NCBI GenBank assembly: GCA_025463515.1
Contig: JAODAQ010000035.1
Coordinates: forward strand, 102,722-166,721
Source of the DNA: Rhodoglobus sp.
GTDB taxonomy: Bacteria; Actinomycetota; Actinomycetes; Actinomycetales; Microbacteriaceae
Reading direction: 5' to 3'
DNA: 64,000 nt
Below are positions 32,811 through 41,128 of this stretch, piece by piece. The notes below the pieces were generated by a model. It saw nothing but the letters and a program-made list of their open reading frames with translations. It had not been told where the DNA came from and did no database searches. Position 1 is the stretch's first letter. Each line of letters opens with the position of its first letter. A program made the translations under genes and the position numbers.

Positions 32811-32845
32811 ACGCTAGGTCTGTTTTACAAACTCAGCTAGGATCG
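32811..32845. promoter_or_regulatory. HxlR-type operator/promoter candidate
   Basis: An AT-rich island between the divergent SDR and HxlR genes contains GTTTTACAAAC (32822-32832), an inverted GTTT-TAC-AAAC element. Short symmetric GTTT/AAAC-like sites are plausible for HxlR/DUF24 regulators and the site covers both promoters. Confidence 0.5.
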
Positions 32846-32849
32846 AAGC

Positions 32850-33284
32850 ATGGACGACATCCGCGGAAGCCTCCGCTGCCCCATCGCACGCACCCTCGAT
32901 GTGCTCGGCGACCGCTGGACGCTGCTCATCGTGCGCGACGCGATTGCCGGCAGCACGCGGTTCACCGAGTTCCGCGAGTCGCTCGGGATGCCCCGCGACG
33001 TGCTCGCCGACCGGCTCGACACCCTCGTCGCGGGCGGAGTACTGGAGCGCCGCACGGTCTCGCGCGAGGGCCAGCGGGCGCGCGACGAGTACTTCGTGAC
33101 CGACGTCGGCCGCGAGCTCATGGTGGTGCTCGGCGCCCTCGGCGACTGGGGCGCGCGCAACCGCCCCTGGGACGAGCCCCCGCTCGTCACGTTCACGGAT
33201 GCCGCGGGCACCCCGGTCGCGCCGCGGTTCGTCAGCGGCTCACGGGAGGTCCCGCTCGACGAGGTGCTCGTCGCCGCTGGTTGA
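32850..33284 (+). CDS. HxlR family transcriptional regulator
   Basis: A 144-residue winged-helix regulator. The family start CPIARTLDVLGDRWTLLIVRDA is intact and includes the conserved N-terminal Cys (residue 10), often the redox or electrophile sensor. The recognition region is FTEFRESLGMPRDVLADRLDTL. Homologues respond to formaldehyde, quinones or hypochlorite. It probably controls the divergent SDR. The TGA stop is in a repeat (C-terminal Ala-Ala-Gly). Confidence 0.9.
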   Translation: MDDIRGSLRCPIARTLDVLGDRWTLLIVRDAIAGSTRFTEFRESLGMPRDVLADRLDTLVAGGVLERRTVSREGQRARDEYFVTDVGRELMVVLGALGDWGARNRPWDEPPLVTFTDAAGTPVAPRFVSGSREVPLDEVLVAAG

Positions 33285-33350
33285 GTAGCGCCCTCTAGGG
33301 CGCGTATCGAAACCACGGTTTCGATACGGCCGCGGGCGGCCTACTCAACC
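33279..33350. repeat. palindromic 3'-end repeat, two inverted arms with almost no spacer
   Basis: Arms at 33279-33314 (core GCGCCCTCTAGGGCGC) and 33317-33350 (core GGCCGCGGGCGGCC), separated by only two bases. Both convergent genes end inside it: HxlR at 33282-33284, amidase at 33347-33345. Confidence 0.9.
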
Positions 33351-34847
33351 CGCCAACTGCTCCGCGAGGTCGATCAGCGCGAGGTCGCCGAACCGCGGCC
33401 CCACGAGGCACACCCCCACCGGGGCGCGGAGCAGTGCGCCCGGCTGCGGCACCGTGAGCAGCGGGATGCTCAGCGCCGGCCGCCCCGTGATGCCCGCGAT
33501 GCACGTGAGGCGGAGGGTGCCCTGGCGGGTCCGCTCGATCAGCTCGGGGTCGGCGAACACCGACGGCGCCGTGGACGACGCCGACGGCAGCACGAGCACG
33601 CGGTCGCCGAGCAGGGCGTTGAGCCGGTTGCGTGCTGCCGCAAGGGCAACGCGGCCGGATGCCTCGGCGGCGGAGTCGATCGTCGAGGCGAACGCGAAGC
33701 GTCCCGCCACGTCCTCGCCGAGCGCTCCCGGATGCGCGGAGATCCACGCCCCGTGCGTCGCCCACGCCTCCGCGGCCTGCACGGTACGGAAGGCGAGGAA
33801 CAGCTCATCGACGTCGCCGAGGTCGACGGCGTCGAAGGCGAACCGCGAGAAGGCCGCGCGCACGTCCGGCTCGCAGTGCTCCAGGAGTGCCGGCGCCATC
33901 ACGAACGACGGCTCGACGGCGACCTGCTTCGTCGCGTCGAGGGTCGCCGCGGCGCAGGCGCGGAGGATCGCGGCGGAGCGCGTCATCCAGCCGACCGAGT
34001 CGAAGGTCGGGGCGAGCGGGAGCAGGCGGTCCGAGCTCACCGAGCCGTGGGTCGAGCGGAGGCCCCACAGGCCCTGGTACGACGCCGGCACCCGGATCGA
34101 CCCCGCGGTGTCGGTGCCGAGGCCGATCGACGCCTGGCCGAGGGCGACGGCGGAGGCGGGTCCGCTGGACGATCCGCCAGGGACGCCGCCGAGCACGGCC
34201 GGGTTCGGCGGGGTGCCGTAGTGCGGGTTGCGGCCGGCGATGCTGTACGCGAACTCGTCGGTCTGTGCGATGCCCGTGACGTCGGCACCCGCGGCGAGCA
34301 GCGCGGCGACCGCTGGCGAGGTTCCGGTTGCCGGCGAGGCCTCGGCGAGGTAGGCCGGGATGCCCGCGCCGACCGCGAAGCCCGCGACGTCGTAGAGGTC
34401 TTTCACCGCGACGGTCTCGCCGCGCAGCGGGCCCGCCGAGGCCCCCCGCACGAGCGGGGTGCCGACGGTGCGCCAGACGGCCCCGTTGATCGCCGGCGCG
34501 GGGAGCGAGACGTGAGCTGCGGAGACGCGCCACGCGCCGTCCACCAGGGTCCAGAGCTGCGACTGCTGGCCGCGGCCGCCCGTGGCCGGGGCGGTGATCG
34601 CGATGACGAGGGCCGTGGCATCCGTCAGCTCGCGGATCTCGACGTGCAGGATCTCGCGGGCCGGCGCACCCCCGCGCCCCTTGCGGAACTGGCTGATCGC
34701 GTCGTGGCCGACGAGGATGCCCGCCGCGTCTCCGCGAAGGATCGACGGCCCTGGCGCGAACAACTCGTCGAGGGCGTCGAGGTCGTTCGCCATCAGGGCG
34801 CGCTCGTAGGCCCAGAAAGCGGTCTCGACGTCGTCGCGGCTACTCAA
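33345..34847 (-). CDS. AtzH-like domain fused to an amidase
   Basis: A 500-residue two-domain protein. Residues 1 to about 125 form an NTF2-like AtzH domain (DDVETAFWAYERALMANDLDALDELFAP, QSQLWTLVDGAWRVSAAHVS). The rest is an amidase-signature hydrolase with Lys in AVKDLYDVAG, the Gly-Ser stretch GGVPGGSSSGPA and the nucleophile Ser in TDTAGSIRVPAS. AtzE/AtzH of cyanuric acid degradation are separate small proteins, so the fusion suggests a carboxybiuret- or urea-derivative-hydrolase-like role. A TTG start at 34847 has GAAGG six bases upstream and overlaps the preceding stop. It ends Leu-Ala-Gly at a repeat. Confidence 0.83.
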   Translation of the reverse strand: MSSRDDVETAFWAYERALMANDLDALDELFAPGPSILRGDAAGILVGHDAISQFRKGRGGAPAREILHVEIRELTDATALVIAITAPATGGRGQQSQLWTLVDGAWRVSAAHVSLPAPAINGAVWRTVGTPLVRGASAGPLRGETVAVKDLYDVAGFAVGAGIPAYLAEASPATGTSPAVAALLAAGADVTGIAQTDEFAYSIAGRNPHYGTPPNPAVLGGVPGGSSSGPASAVALGQASIGLGTDTAGSIRVPASYQGLWGLRSTHGSVSSDRLLPLAPTFDSVGWMTRSAAILRACAAATLDATKQVAVEPSFVMAPALLEHCEPDVRAAFSRFAFDAVDLGDVDELFLAFRTVQAAEAWATHGAWISAHPGALGEDVAGRFAFASTIDSAAEASGRVALAAARNRLNALLGDRVLVLPSASSTAPSVFADPELIERTRQGTLRLTCIAGITGRPALSIPLLTVPQPGALLRAPVGVCLVGPRFGDLALIDLAEQLAG

Positions 34848-35886
34848 GGTCGGCCTTCCGGATGCGGGCGTGCACTCCCTTGACGAGGTCGACGACCTGA
34901 GAGATGTTGAAGTCCGTCGCCGCACTCAGGTAGGCGTAGGCGTGCTCGGCGTCGAAGCCGTAGCGGGCGCGGAGGAGGGCGATCGCGGCGCGGACGCAGT
35001 CCTGCACAGCGATGTCGAGGTCCGCGTTCATGCCCGTGGGGACCAGGAACTCGGTCGTCTCGGCGAGCGGTCCGACGAGCTCGCCGAACTCGCGCACGGC
35101 ATCCTCGTGGGCCACGACCTCGAAGCGGATCGTCGCCCGCAGCGACGCCTCCATTGCCGTGAGTGCGACCTCGCCGTCGCCCTGCGCGAAGTGCGGGTCG
35201 CCGACGTAGGCGAGCGCTCCCTCGACCTGCACGGGCAGGTACAGCGAGGCGCCGACGGTCAGCAGGTTGATGTCGATGTTGCCGCCGTGCGGCCCCGGCG
35301 GCACCGAGTGCGGGCGGACCGAGCCGGCCACCGCGACGCCCATCGTGCCGAGGAAGGGATGCAGCGGGAAGCGCGCGGCGTGCGGCCCGCCGGCGACGCG
35401 CGGGATAGTTCCGTACTCGCCGTCCGACGCTGCGAAGACGCTGACGGTCTGGCCGGAGGCGGGGTACTCGTCCGGCAGGGCGCCGCGGCGGTGGCGGTTC
35501 GAGATGACGCCGTACGGCACCCGCTGGAGAGTCTCGAGCACGGTCATCCGGAGCAGGTCCCCCGGCCGTGCGCCCGAGACGCGGATCGGCCCGGTGATGA
35601 CGTGCGGCCCGCCGTCGCCGCGGTCGTAGCCGGATGCCGCGAGCGCGACCGCGTCGTCGAGAACCTCGACCCCGTACCCGCCGAAGAAGGCGCGCGGGTC
35701 GCGGCCCTGGTCCTCGAGGATCCCCTCGTGGCTGATCGTGTCGATCGTGACCTCGGTGCCCGAATCGACGGTGAGCACGGGCGAGTCCGCCTCGCACGGA
35801 AGGCGGCCCCACAGCACCTGCTCCGGGTCTGCCGGGAGGTACGTGGTAGACCGGATCGGTCCGTGGCCGGGCTGGAGGGCATCCAT
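34840..35886 (-). CDS. acetamidase/formamidase family protein
   Basis: A 348-residue FmdA/AmdA-family hydrolase that releases ammonia from short amides. Typical segments: HEGILEDQGRDP, HVITGPIRVSGARPGDLL, PHGGNIDINLLTVG with the zinc-site His, and GDPHFAQGDGEV. A longer frame extends to 36579 through the divergent DUF1275 gene; the ATG at 35886 is the sensible start. Its stop overlaps the TTG of the amidase by eight bases, so the two amide hydrolases form one operon. Confidence 0.9.
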   Translation of the reverse strand: MDALQPGHGPIRSTTYLPADPEQVLWGRLPCEADSPVLTVDSGTEVTIDTISHEGILEDQGRDPRAFFGGYGVEVLDDAVALAASGYDRGDGGPHVITGPIRVSGARPGDLLRMTVLETLQRVPYGVISNRHRRGALPDEYPASGQTVSVFAASDGEYGTIPRVAGGPHAARFPLHPFLGTMGVAVAGSVRPHSVPPGPHGGNIDINLLTVGASLYLPVQVEGALAYVGDPHFAQGDGEVALTAMEASLRATIRFEVVAHEDAVREFGELVGPLAETTEFLVPTGMNADLDIAVQDCVRAAIALLRARYGFDAEHAYAYLSAATDFNISQVVDLVKGVHARIRKADLE

Positions 35887-35919
35887 ACTTGTAAGACTAC
35901 TGAGACCTGGAGTGAGCCC

Positions 35920-36609
35920 GTGATCGACGCCCTGCGCCGCAACCCCGACCGACTTCACCTGGGCCTCATGCTGGCCCTGACATTCTCGACCGGCGTCATC
36001 GACGCGGTCGGCTACCTCGGCCTCGACCGGGTGTTCACCGGGAACATGACGGGCAACGTCGTCATCCTCGGCATGGCGCTCACCGGCGCCGACGGGCTGC
36101 CGATCGTCGGACCGATCATCGCCCTCGTGCTCTTCATGGTCGGGGCGGCCGTCGCCGGGCGCACCCTCAAGCCCGTTGCCGCGGGCTGGTCTACCCGCTC
36201 CACCGTGCTCTTCGCGACCGTGGGCGCCGTGCTGCTCGCGGCGGCCGTGCCCATGCTCGCGCTGCCCGACCCGGTCGAGCCCGTGAAGCTCGCCGTGACG
36301 GGCGCCCTCGGCCTCGCGATGGGCATGCAGGCGGGCGCTGCGCGCCACATCGGGGTGAAGGATGTCACGACGGTCGTGGTCACGTCGACCATCGTGGGCC
36401 TCGCCTTCGACTCCGTCTTCGGGTCCGCGACGAAGGGCCACCCCTGGCCCCGCCGCGTGCTGGCCATCGCCCTGATCGGAGCGGGAGCCGCCGTCGGCGC
36501 CCTTCTCCTGAACGTGCACATCGGCGCCGGGATGGCGACCGCCGCCGTCATCACGCTCGCGGCCGCGCTGCTGGGGCACCTAGGCCGCCCCGGCCCCAGG
36601 GCTGGTTGA
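35920..36609 (+). CDS. DUF1275 (YoaK) family membrane protein
   Basis: A 229-residue integral membrane protein with about six hydrophobic segments and the DUF1275 pattern GVIDAVGYLGLDRVFTGNMTGN near the N terminus, then MGMQAGAARHIGVKDVTTVVVT. Function is unknown, though the family is often linked to transport. The GTG at 35920 follows GGAG by seven bases. The TGA stop (36607-36609) is in a repeat, so the protein ends Arg-Ala-Gly. Confidence 0.88.
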   Translation: MIDALRRNPDRLHLGLMLALTFSTGVIDAVGYLGLDRVFTGNMTGNVVILGMALTGADGLPIVGPIIALVLFMVGAAVAGRTLKPVAAGWSTRSTVLFATVGAVLLAAAVPMLALPDPVEPVKLAVTGALGLAMGMQAGAARHIGVKDVTTVVVTSTIVGLAFDSVFGSATKGHPWPRRVLAIALIGAGAAVGALLLNVHIGAGMATAAVITLAAALLGHLGRPGPRAG

Positions 36610-36637
36610 GTAGGCCGCCCGCGGCCGTATCGAAACC
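36604..36637 (+). repeat. palindromic 3'-end repeat, single arm
   Basis: One arm with core GGCCGCCCGCGGCC. It starts at the last Gly codon of the DUF1275 gene and ends five bases before the stop of the convergent toxin gene (36642). Confidence 0.88.
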
Positions 36638-36641
36638 ACCT

Positions 36642-36905
36642 CTACCGGTACACCTCGCGCCGGTGCGCGACAGAGACAACCTGAACGACGACCTCCACTT
36701 CGAGAATCTCGTAGACAACCCGATACTCGCCCCGCCGCGCCGAGTACAGCGGGTACAGCGGCTCGCGCAGCTGCTTCCCGACCCGGTGCGGGTTCTCCGC
36801 CAGCGGCCCCGTGATGAATTCGAACGCGGCCGCTGCGACCTTTTCGGGAAGATGCTCGGAAAGGGCTCGCTCGGCACGCGCAGAGAAGCGGATCCGGTAG
36901 GTCAC
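36642..36905 (-). CDS. RelE-type toxin of a toxin-antitoxin pair
   Basis: An 87-residue basic protein of the RelE/ParE superfamily: TYRIRFSARAERALSEHLP at the start, LYPLYSARRGEYRVVYEI with the Arg/Tyr residues of the RelE active surface, and VVQVVSVAHRREVYR at the end. RelE toxins cleave mRNA in the ribosome. The GTG start overlaps the antitoxin stop (GTGA). The antitoxin is encoded first, as usual for phd/yefM-relE pairs. Confidence 0.87.
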   Translation of the reverse strand: MTYRIRFSARAERALSEHLPEKVAAAAFEFITGPLAENPHRVGKQLREPLYPLYSARRGEYRVVYEILEVEVVVQVVSVAHRREVYR

Positions 36906-37186
36906 TCCGCGAGTCTGCCGTTGGCCCTCATCGCCGCGCGCACTTCTTCCACTGACGCGGTCTTCCCCAGCCGAAGGTCGGCGAGGCCCTCGCGAATGGA
37001 ATCCATCGCCGCACTGTCACCGAGGATGTCGAGCGTCTCGAGGAGTGCGTCGAAGTCGTCCGCGCCCAGGAGTACGGCGACGCGGCTGCCGTTGCGAGTT
37101 ACCTCGAAGCGCTCATGAGTGGTCTCGGCAGACTCCACGATGCGCGAGAACTGGGCACGGGCATCGGCCACAGAGAGGGTCGTCAT
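36902..37186 (-). CDS. Phd/YefM-family antitoxin
   Basis: A 94-residue antitoxin. The N-terminal DNA-binding part is SVADARAQFSRIVESAETTHERFEVTRNG, followed by VAVLLGADDFDALLETLDIL; the C-terminal acidic tail wraps the toxin. On the minus strand TAGAAT lies seven bases before the ATG, so a leaderless transcript is likely. The AGAATTCT palindrome at 37191-37198 may be the autoregulatory operator. Confidence 0.88.
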   Translation of the reverse strand: MTTLSVADARAQFSRIVESAETTHERFEVTRNGSRVAVLLGADDFDALLETLDILGDSAAMDSIREGLADLRLGKTASVEEVRAAMRANGRLAE

Positions 37187-37216
37187 GTACAGAATTCTAG
37201 CGCAACCTGCCTCGCG

Positions 37217-37301
37217 GGTTGATTAGGCCCCCTAGGGGCCGTATCGAAACCGGCGCCGAGCAACCGGTTTCGATACGCGCGCCAGAGCGCGCTGCTCAAC
37301 C
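37217..37301. repeat. palindromic repeat, two inverted arms
   Basis: Arm 1 (37217-37251) has a changed start, GGTTGATTAGG, and core GGCCCCCTAGGGGCC. Arm 2 is 37266-37301 with core GCGCGCCAGAGCGCGC. It lies between the antitoxin promoter and the modC stop (37306), in a tandem gene arrangement. Confidence 0.88.
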
Positions 37302-37305
37302 CGCA

Positions 37306-38004
37306 CTAGTCTTCGCTCCAGCTCGCCACTAGCCGCCGCACGTACGACGTGCCGGGTTCAGCTACCAACGAGCGCACCGACCCCCGCTGCGTCGCGCGGC
37401 CCTTCTCGATCACGATGACCTCCTCCGCGAGCGCCGTGACGTCGTCGAAGCTGTGCGTGACGACGATCGTGAGGCCGCCCCACTCCCGGATGTGCCGTGC
37501 CAACTCCTCGCGCACCTCGTCACGGATCTCGACGTCGAGCGCCGCGAGCGGCTCGTCGAGGAGGAGCACCTCCGGGTCTGATGCAAGAGCGCGCGCCAGC
37601 GCGACCCGCTGCGCCTGGCCGCCGGAGAGCTGCGGGGGGCGGCGGGCGGCGAGGTCCGCGATGCCGAGCCGCTGCATCCATTCGCCCGCCTGCGAACGCG
37701 CCGCAACCCGACCGCGGCCCTGCGCCCTCGCTCCGAACGCGACGTTCTCGAGCACGGTGAGGTGCGGGAAGAGCAGGTACTCCTGGAAGACGTAGCCGAC
37801 GCGGCGGTGCTCGGGATCTACGCCGTCGAGCACTCGAGAACCGACGCGCACCGTCCCCTCGTAGTCGATCAGGCCCGCGAGCGCCTGGAGGGTGCTCGAC
37901 TTCCCAGCGCCGTTCGGGCCGAGCAGCGCGAGCGTGCGACCGGGTGTGACGGTGAGCTCGAGTTCGACTCGGCCGGGGACAGTGAGAGACGCGACGAGGC
38001 TCAC
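37306..38004 (-). CDS. modC: molybdate ABC transporter ATP-binding protein
   Basis: A 232-residue ATPase: Walker A GPNGAGKSS, signature LSGGQAQRVALARAL and Walker B VLLLDEPLAALD. It is shorter than classical ModC because the C-terminal TOBE/Mop domain is missing; a separate Mop-domain regulator is encoded upstream. The GTG start overlaps the modB stop by four bases (GTGA). Assignment as molybdate rather than sulfate transporter rests on the operon. Confidence 0.88.
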   Translation of the reverse strand: MSLVASLTVPGRVELELTVTPGRTLALLGPNGAGKSSTLQALAGLIDYEGTVRVGSRVLDGVDPEHRRVGYVFQEYLLFPHLTVLENVAFGARAQGRGRVAARSQAGEWMQRLGIADLAARRPPQLSGGQAQRVALARALASDPEVLLLDEPLAALDVEIRDEVREELARHIREWGGLTIVVTHSFDDVTALAEEVIVIEKGRATQRGSVRSLVAEPGTSYVRRLVASWSED

Positions 38005-38795
38005 GCGAGCACCCCCGGCACCCAGCGGTCGCGCAGGGACAGCAGCACCACGACCGACACCACCATGAGCACGAGCGACAGCGCGATCGCGGCATTCGGG
38101 TCGGTCTGCAGCAGGAGGTAGGTCGAGATCGGCAGCGTCTGCGTTGTGCCCGGGAAGCTGCCCGCGAAGGTGATCGTCGCGCCGAACTCGCCGAGCGACC
38201 GGGTGAAGCACAGCAGTGCGCCCGACGCGATGCCGGGAGCGATGAGCGGCAGGGTGATCCGCCGGAACACGGTGAACCTCGACGCCCCGAGCGTCGACGC
38301 CGCGATCTCGAAACGGCGGTCGGAGGCGCGCAGCGCTCCCTCCACAGCGATCACGAGGAACGGCATCGACACGAACACCTGCGCGATCACCACGGCGGCC
38401 GGCGTGAACGGGATCGTGAACGGCAGCCACTGACCGATCAGCCCGCGCCGCCCGAGCAGAAGCAGCAGCGCGACGCCGCCGACCACCGGCGGCAGCACCA
38501 GCGGCACGGTGATGAGCGCACGAAGCAGCCGCCGCGGGATCGCGGGCCACAGCGCCGAGCGCGCGAGCACGAGGGCGAGCGGGATGCCCAGCACGAGGCA
38601 CACGACCATCGAGATCGCGGCGGTGGTCAGGGAGAGCCCGAGCGCCTGGACGACCGTCGGCTCCGCGAGGAGCGAAGGAAGGGCCGCCCAGGGCGCGCGG
38701 ACGATGAGCGCGACGAGTGGCAGCAGGAGCAGGCCGAGAGCAAGCCCCGCTGGCACCCACAGCGCGGGTGCCAGCGAGGACCTACGGCGTGCCAA
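38001..38795 (-). CDS. modB: molybdate ABC transporter permease
   Basis: A 264-residue membrane subunit with about six hydrophobic segments and the EAA-type loop FEIAASTLGASRFTVFRRITLP. The TTG start at 38795 lies inside the end of modA (14-base overlap), so translation is coupled. Confidence 0.88.
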   Translation of the reverse strand: MARRRSSLAPALWVPAGLALGLLLLPLVALIVRAPWAALPSLLAEPTVVQALGLSLTTAAISMVVCLVLGIPLALVLARSALWPAIPRRLLRALITVPLVLPPVVGGVALLLLLGRRGLIGQWLPFTIPFTPAAVVIAQVFVSMPFLVIAVEGALRASDRRFEIAASTLGASRFTVFRRITLPLIAPGIASGALLCFTRSLGEFGATITFAGSFPGTTQTLPISTYLLLQTDPNAAIALSLVLMVVSVVVLLSLRDRWVPGVLA

Positions 38796-39558
38796 ACCCA
38801 GCAGCCTTGAGGATGCTCTGGCCCTTGCTCGAGAGCACGAAGTCGACGAACGCCTGTGCCGCCTCCCTGTTCGCCGAGGCGGAGAGTGTCGCGATCGGGT
38901 AGGCCACGGGCGCCGAGTCGACCTCGATGCCCTCGATCGCGTCTCCCGCGTCGAGCACGTCGGTCACGTAGACCACGCCGGCGTCGACCTCGCCGAGCTC
39001 CACCTTGGTGAGGACTGCCTTGACGTCCTGCTCGTAGGTGTCGACCGAGGGCACGATGCCCGCCGCGTCGAACAGCTTGGCCGCGGCTGCCCCGCACGGC
39101 ACCTCGACGGCGCACAGCGCGATCGTCTTGTCAGCATTGGCGAAGTCCTCGAGTCCCGTGATCCCACCGGGGTTGCCCTTGGCGACGGCGATCTCGAGCA
39201 CGTTGGTCGCGAAGTCGGTGGGGTCGCCGTCGGTGAGTGCGGCATCCGTCACCGTCTTCATCGTCGCGGGGCTCGCCGCGGCGAACACGTCGGCGGGCGC
39301 GGCCTCGACGATCTGCGTCGCCAGCCCCGAGCTGCCGCCAAAGTTGAAGGTGACGGTCACGTCCGGGTGCTCTTCGTTGAAGGCGGCGGCTAACGCCTGG
39401 AACGACCCGGTGAGGGATGCCGCGGCGAACACGTTGATCGTGCCGCTCAGCGTGTCAGCGGCGGCGGTCTCCGTGGGGGCGGGCTCGGGGGTGGAACAGC
39501 CTGCCAGCGCCAGGGCGGCGACGAGCACGATGGCGGGTGCTGCGGTCTTCAGCTTCAT
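38782..39558 (-). CDS. modA: molybdate-binding lipoprotein
   Basis: A 258-residue binding protein with a lipobox (ALALAGCST, Cys near residue 21). The mature part has the ModA pattern INVFAAASLTGSF, FNFGGSSGLATQI, APADVFAAAS and VYVTDVLDAGD. It binds molybdate or tungstate outside the membrane. Its ATG overlaps the regulator's TGA. An in-frame extension to 39891 runs antisense across the regulator frame and is not used. Confidence 0.92.
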   Translation of the reverse strand: MKLKTAAPAIVLVAALALAGCSTPEPAPTETAAADTLSGTINVFAAASLTGSFQALAAAFNEEHPDVTVTFNFGGSSGLATQIVEAAPADVFAAASPATMKTVTDAALTDGDPTDFATNVLEIAVAKGNPGGITGLEDFANADKTIALCAVEVPCGAAAAKLFDAAGIVPSVDTYEQDVKAVLTKVELGEVDAGVVYVTDVLDAGDAIEGIEVDSAPVAYPIATLSASANREAAQAFVDFVLSSKGQSILKAAGFGTP

Positions 39559-39956
39559 GGCAGCTCCACTACGACAGTGGTTGCTTTGACGCTCGCGACA
39601 GCGAGAGTTCCAGGTGTGAGGCCGAGTTCGTCCGCGGCCTCCGCGCTCATGAGCGAGACGATCCGGAACGGACCCGCCTGCATCTCGACCTGCGCCATCA
39701 CCCGGTCTTTCGTGACCTTCGTCACGATGCCGGTGATGCGGTTGCGCGCGGACGCCCTCGACGTCGGAAACGCTGCCGCCAATTCCGACTCGGCCGCGAG
39801 CTCCTGGGCCAGGGCCGCGAGCTCGACGCCCTCGACGTGCGAGCGGCCGTTCGCGCCCGCCTTCAGGGCGAGCCGGCCGCCGTCGGCCCACCGGCGCACG
39901 GTGTCGTCACTGACCCCGAGCAGGGTCGCTGCCTCTTTCACGGTGAAATCCGTCAT
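39555..39956 (-). CDS. Mop/TOBE-domain molybdate-responsive HTH protein
   Basis: A 133-residue protein: an N-terminal excisionase/MerR-like HTH (DFTVKEAATLLGVSDDTVRRWADGG) and a C-terminal Mop (TOBE) domain (SARNRITGIVTKVTKDRVMAQVEMQ...) that binds molybdate. It heads the modABC operon and probably senses molybdate to control it, or stores the ion. A start four codons upstream (39968) is possible; the chosen ATG has GGGAGAA close by. Confidence 0.85.
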   Translation of the reverse strand: MTDFTVKEAATLLGVSDDTVRRWADGGRLALKAGANGRSHVEGVELAALAQELAAESELAAAFPTSRASARNRITGIVTKVTKDRVMAQVEMQAGPFRIVSLMSAEAADELGLTPGTLAVASVKATTVVVELP

Positions 39957-39992
39957 TTTCTCCCGCATTCACGTTGGAGTTCGACTTTAGCC

Positions 39993-40075
39993 GGTTGAGT
40001 GGGCCGCCCGCGGCCGTATCGAAACCCAGATCCCGACCCGGTTTCGATACGCGGCCCAGAGGGCACTACTCAACC
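39993..40075. repeat. palindromic repeat, two inverted arms, between divergent genes
   Basis: Arms at 39993-40026 (core GGGCCGCCCGCGGCC) and 40040-40075 (core CGCGGCCCAGAGGGCAC). It fills most of the gap between the Mop regulator and moeB, so the promoters of both must lie in its flanks. Nothing else is visible in 39957-40099 except a GAGAAT -10-like box before moeB. Confidence 0.88.
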
Positions 40076-40099
40076 CGCCTGACTGAGAGAATCGAACTC

Positions 40100-41128
40100 A
40101 TGGACGCCCGCTACTCACGGCAACTCGCGCTCCCAGGCTGGGGCGCCGACGCACAGGCCAAGCTGGCGAACGCCCGGGTGCTCGTGATCGGCGCCGGCGG
40201 GCTCGGCAGCACGGTCATCCCGGCCCTGGTCGCGGCGGGTGTCGGCACGGTCGGCATCGTCGACGACGACCGAGTGGAGCTCAGCAACCTGCACCGGCAG
40301 CACATCCACGGCGTCGCGGATGTCGGCGAGCCGAAGGCGCGCTCGGCGGCGTCGAGTGCGGCGCAGATCGATCCGCTCGCGAACGTGGTCGCGACCCAGA
40401 CCAGGCTGACGACGGCGAATGCGCTCGAGCAGTTCGCCGGCTACGACCTCGTGCTCGACGGCAGCGACAACTTCCCCACGCGCTACCTCGCCAACGACGC
40501 GGCGGTGCTCACGGGCATCCCGCTGGTCTGGGGCGCGGTCTCGCAGTACGGCGGGCAGGTCGGGATCTCGTGGGGCACCACCTACCGCGACCTGTTCCCT
40601 ACTCCCCCGCCGCCCGGCTCGGTGCTGTCATGCGAGGTTGGCGGGGTGCTGCCGACGACGGTCGGCGTGATCGGATCGCTCATGGCGACAGAGGCGCTCA
40701 AGCTGCTCACCGGCGTCGGCGAACCGCTGGTCGGGCGGGTCACCGTGTTCGACGGACTCACGGGCGACTTCCGCACCATCGCCTACGAGAAGGATCCGAC
40801 CGCCGAGCCGATCACGGAGCTCATCGACTACGAGCTGTTCTGCGGGGTGAAGGGCACCACCGAAGCGACCGGCACCCTCCTCGACGTGCGCGAGCCCTGG
40901 GAGCACGAGCTGGTCGCGCTGCCGGGGTCGATCCTCATCCCGCTGGGCGAGTTGGAGGCGCGGCTGGGCGAGCTGCCGGCCGGCCCGATCGTCGCGTACT
41001 GCCACCACGGCATGCGCTCGGCTCAGGCCCGAGACATCCTGCTGGCCCATGGGTTCGACGCCACCCACCTCGAGGGCGGCATCGACGCCTGGGCGCGCGA
41101 CCGCGACCCCGAGATGGCGAGGTACTGA
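40100..41128 (+). CDS. moeB: ThiF/MoeB adenylyltransferase with C-terminal rhodanese domain
   Basis: A 342-residue protein. The N-terminal ThiF/MoeB domain shows RYSRQLALPGWG, the nucleotide motif GAGGLGS, DDDRVELSNLHRQ and DGSDNFPTRYL. It adenylates the C-terminal Gly of MoaD (or ThiS). A rhodanese domain with active-site Cys in YCHHGMRS ends the protein and may deliver sulfur. The stop overlaps the moeA start (TGATG). Confidence 0.9.
   Translation: MDARYSRQLALPGWGADAQAKLANARVLVIGAGGLGSTVIPALVAAGVGTVGIVDDDRVELSNLHRQHIHGVADVGEPKARSAASSAAQIDPLANVVATQTRLTTANALEQFAGYDLVLDGSDNFPTRYLANDAAVLTGIPLVWGAVSQYGGQVGISWGTTYRDLFPTPPPPGSVLSCEVGGVLPTTVGVIGSLMATEALKLLTGVGEPLVGRVTVFDGLTGDFRTIAYEKDPTAEPITELIDYELFCGVKGTTEATGTLLDVREPWEHELVALPGSILIPLGELEARLGELPAGPIVAYCHHGMRSAQARDILLAHGFDATHLEGGIDAWARDRDPEMARY

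Noticed and set aside
39957..40099. Moco riboswitch upstream of moeB
   Set aside because: The gap is almost entirely palindromic repeat, and no riboswitch-like fold or conserved stretch was seen.
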